Source: DATIHF01 sp035480955
GTDB taxonomy: Bacteria > Patescibacteriota > Microgenomatia > Woykebacterales > RBG-16-39-9b
Assembly (NCBI GenBank): GCA_035480955.1
Contig: DATIHF010000049.1
Location: 1-12,177, forward strand
Direction: 5' to 3'
Length of the DNA stretch: 12,177 nt
The notes beneath the pieces were generated by a model, which was not told the origin of the DNA, searched no databases, and saw nothing but the letters and a program-made list of their open reading frames with translations. Below, in pieces: positions 11,638-12,177 of this stretch (its first letter is position 1; each line of letters starts with the position of its first letter). Both the position numbers and the translations under genes were made by a program.

Positions 11638-12177
11638 GCCCCAAAATTTCGTTTTCTTTTTTCAAAATCTTCGACTGCAGCTTTCAAATCTTGCCCGCCA
11701 AAATCTGGCCAAAGAGTGTCGGTGAAATAAAGTTCACTGTAGGCCGCCTGCCAAAGCAAAAAGTTGGATAGCCTTTTCTGCCCACCAGTCCTAATTATTA
11801 GATCAGGGTCAGGTAAGTCTTTGGTAAAGAGCAAGTCGGAAAACTCTTCCAGAGTAGCTTTGTCTGATTTTAATTTTTTGGCCGCCTCGCTAATTTCTTC
11901 CCTCGAGCCATAATTGAGGGCAATATTTAATTGGCTCACCTTTCCCTCGGCCAAACTTTTTTCCGCAATTTTGACTGCTTGTCGCACTGCAAAGGGAAGT
12001 GCCTGGGTATTGCCAATAAACTTGATCCGAACTCCCTCTTCTTTGAGCATCGGAATTTTTTCAACCAACCCTTTTTGAATCAGAGCAAAGAGCTCTTTGA
12101 GTTCCGATTTTTCCCGTTCTTTCAGATTTTCTGTTGAAAGCGCGTAGACTGTTAAAAAAGGAATTCCCAGCTTTACC
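11634..12177 (-). CDS. uppS: Isoprenyl transferase / undecaprenyl diphosphate synthase UppS, partial (5' end beyond window)
   Basis: 180 residues are visible. The frame is open to the right edge (first full codon at 12176), so the TTG at 12068 is internal, not a start. UppS is the cis-prenyltransferase that adds isopentenyl units to farnesyl diphosphate, making the carrier lipid precursor that UppP (at 4030) dephosphorylates. Family motifs seen are 'GIPFLTVYALSTENLKERE' near the edge, 'LNIALNYGSREEI', 'PDPDLIIRTGGQKRLSNF' and 'LLWQAAYSELYF' with 'WPDF'. The enzyme is normally about 230-250 residues, so about 60 residues, including the catalytic 'DGNGRW'-type motif, lie outside. Its stop overlaps the convergent proline-rich gene. 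Confidence 0.95.
   Translation of the reverse strand, partial: VKLGIPFLTVYALSTENLKEREKSELKELFALIQKGLVEKIPMLKEEGVRIKFIGNTQALPFAVRQAVKIAEKSLAEGKVSQLNIALNYGSREEISEAAKKLKSDKATLEEFSDLLFTKDLPDPDLIIRTGGQKRLSNFLLWQAAYSELYFTDTLWPDFGGQDLKAAVEDFEKRKRNFGA

Noticed and set aside
11617..11660. Imperfect hairpin GGCT..AGCC before a T-rich stretch at the proline-rich/uppS junction
   Set aside because: Stem is short and interrupted and the T-rich run begins several bases later; too weak to call a terminator.
11634..12068. UppS starting at TTG 12068 as a short complete gene
   Set aside because: The frame continues upstream to the window edge with the family motif 'YALSTENLKERE', so the TTG is internal and the gene is simply cut by the edge.
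1..12177. CRISPR arrays, transposases, integrases, toxin-antitoxin pairs or rRNA
   Set aside because: No regularly spaced short repeats, no recognisable mobile-element proteins and no rRNA-like sequence were seen on either strand.
1..12177. Recoding of TGA as glycine, as in some CPR lineages
   Set aside because: The kinase gene ends at TGA immediately coupled to the next start, and in-frame TGA codons do not occur within the recognised genes.

Overview
The window looks like a chromosome segment from a small-genome bacterium, most likely Patescibacteria/CPR (Microgenomates-like). The pointers are a class I (archaeal-type) lysyl-tRNA synthetase, a TsaB cut down to its N-terminal half, very tight gene packing with overlapping ends, and a proline-rich tail-anchored protein. 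This placement is an inference. TGA, TAA and TAG all end recognisable genes, so no stop codon appears to be reassigned.

Layout. 1-433: C-terminal end of a nitroreductase-family protein (+), convergent with an AT-rich class I O-methyltransferase (426-1460, -). A 40-bp gap then leads to a large membrane sensor histidine kinase (1501-3753, +), whose stop overlaps the start of a minimal tsaB (3750-4028, +). 4030-8236 on the minus strand is a packed run transcribed lysS (class I LysRS), serS, a spermidine-synthase-fold gene, then uppP, with overlaps or gaps of a few bases. greA (8306-8800, -) lies upstream with its own consensus promoter and a structured leader. Divergent from it is tRNA-Glu(UUC) at 9029-9104, also with a near-consensus promoter.

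9105-10704 is an AT-rich accessory patch. It holds an unrecognised membrane protein (9128-9988, -), a small three-helix membrane protein (10178-10456, -), and two diverged 122-bp direct repeats exactly 450 bp apart. A 25-bp near-copy of the tRNA-Glu 3' end plus its flank lies about 1.05 kb from the tRNA. The window closes with a proline-rich, C-terminally anchored protein (10705-11637, +) convergent with the 3' part of uppS (11634-12177, -), which runs off the right edge.

Functionally, the identifiable core genes serve translation (LysRS, SerRS, tRNA-Glu, the t6A factor TsaB), transcript elongation (GreA), and the undecaprenyl-phosphate lipid carrier (UppS makes the diphosphate, UppP recycles it). 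The most unusual observations are these: three promoters whose -10 box lies 6-7 nt before the ATG, implying leaderless mRNAs; a Shine-Dalgarno 43 nt from its ATG that a 6-bp hairpin would bring to 9 nt; a TTT TGA C +1-shift-like site whose downstream frame leads into the repeat-encoded peptide; and sharp GC shifts inside the kinase and LysRS genes. I see no CRISPR array, transposase or integrase.
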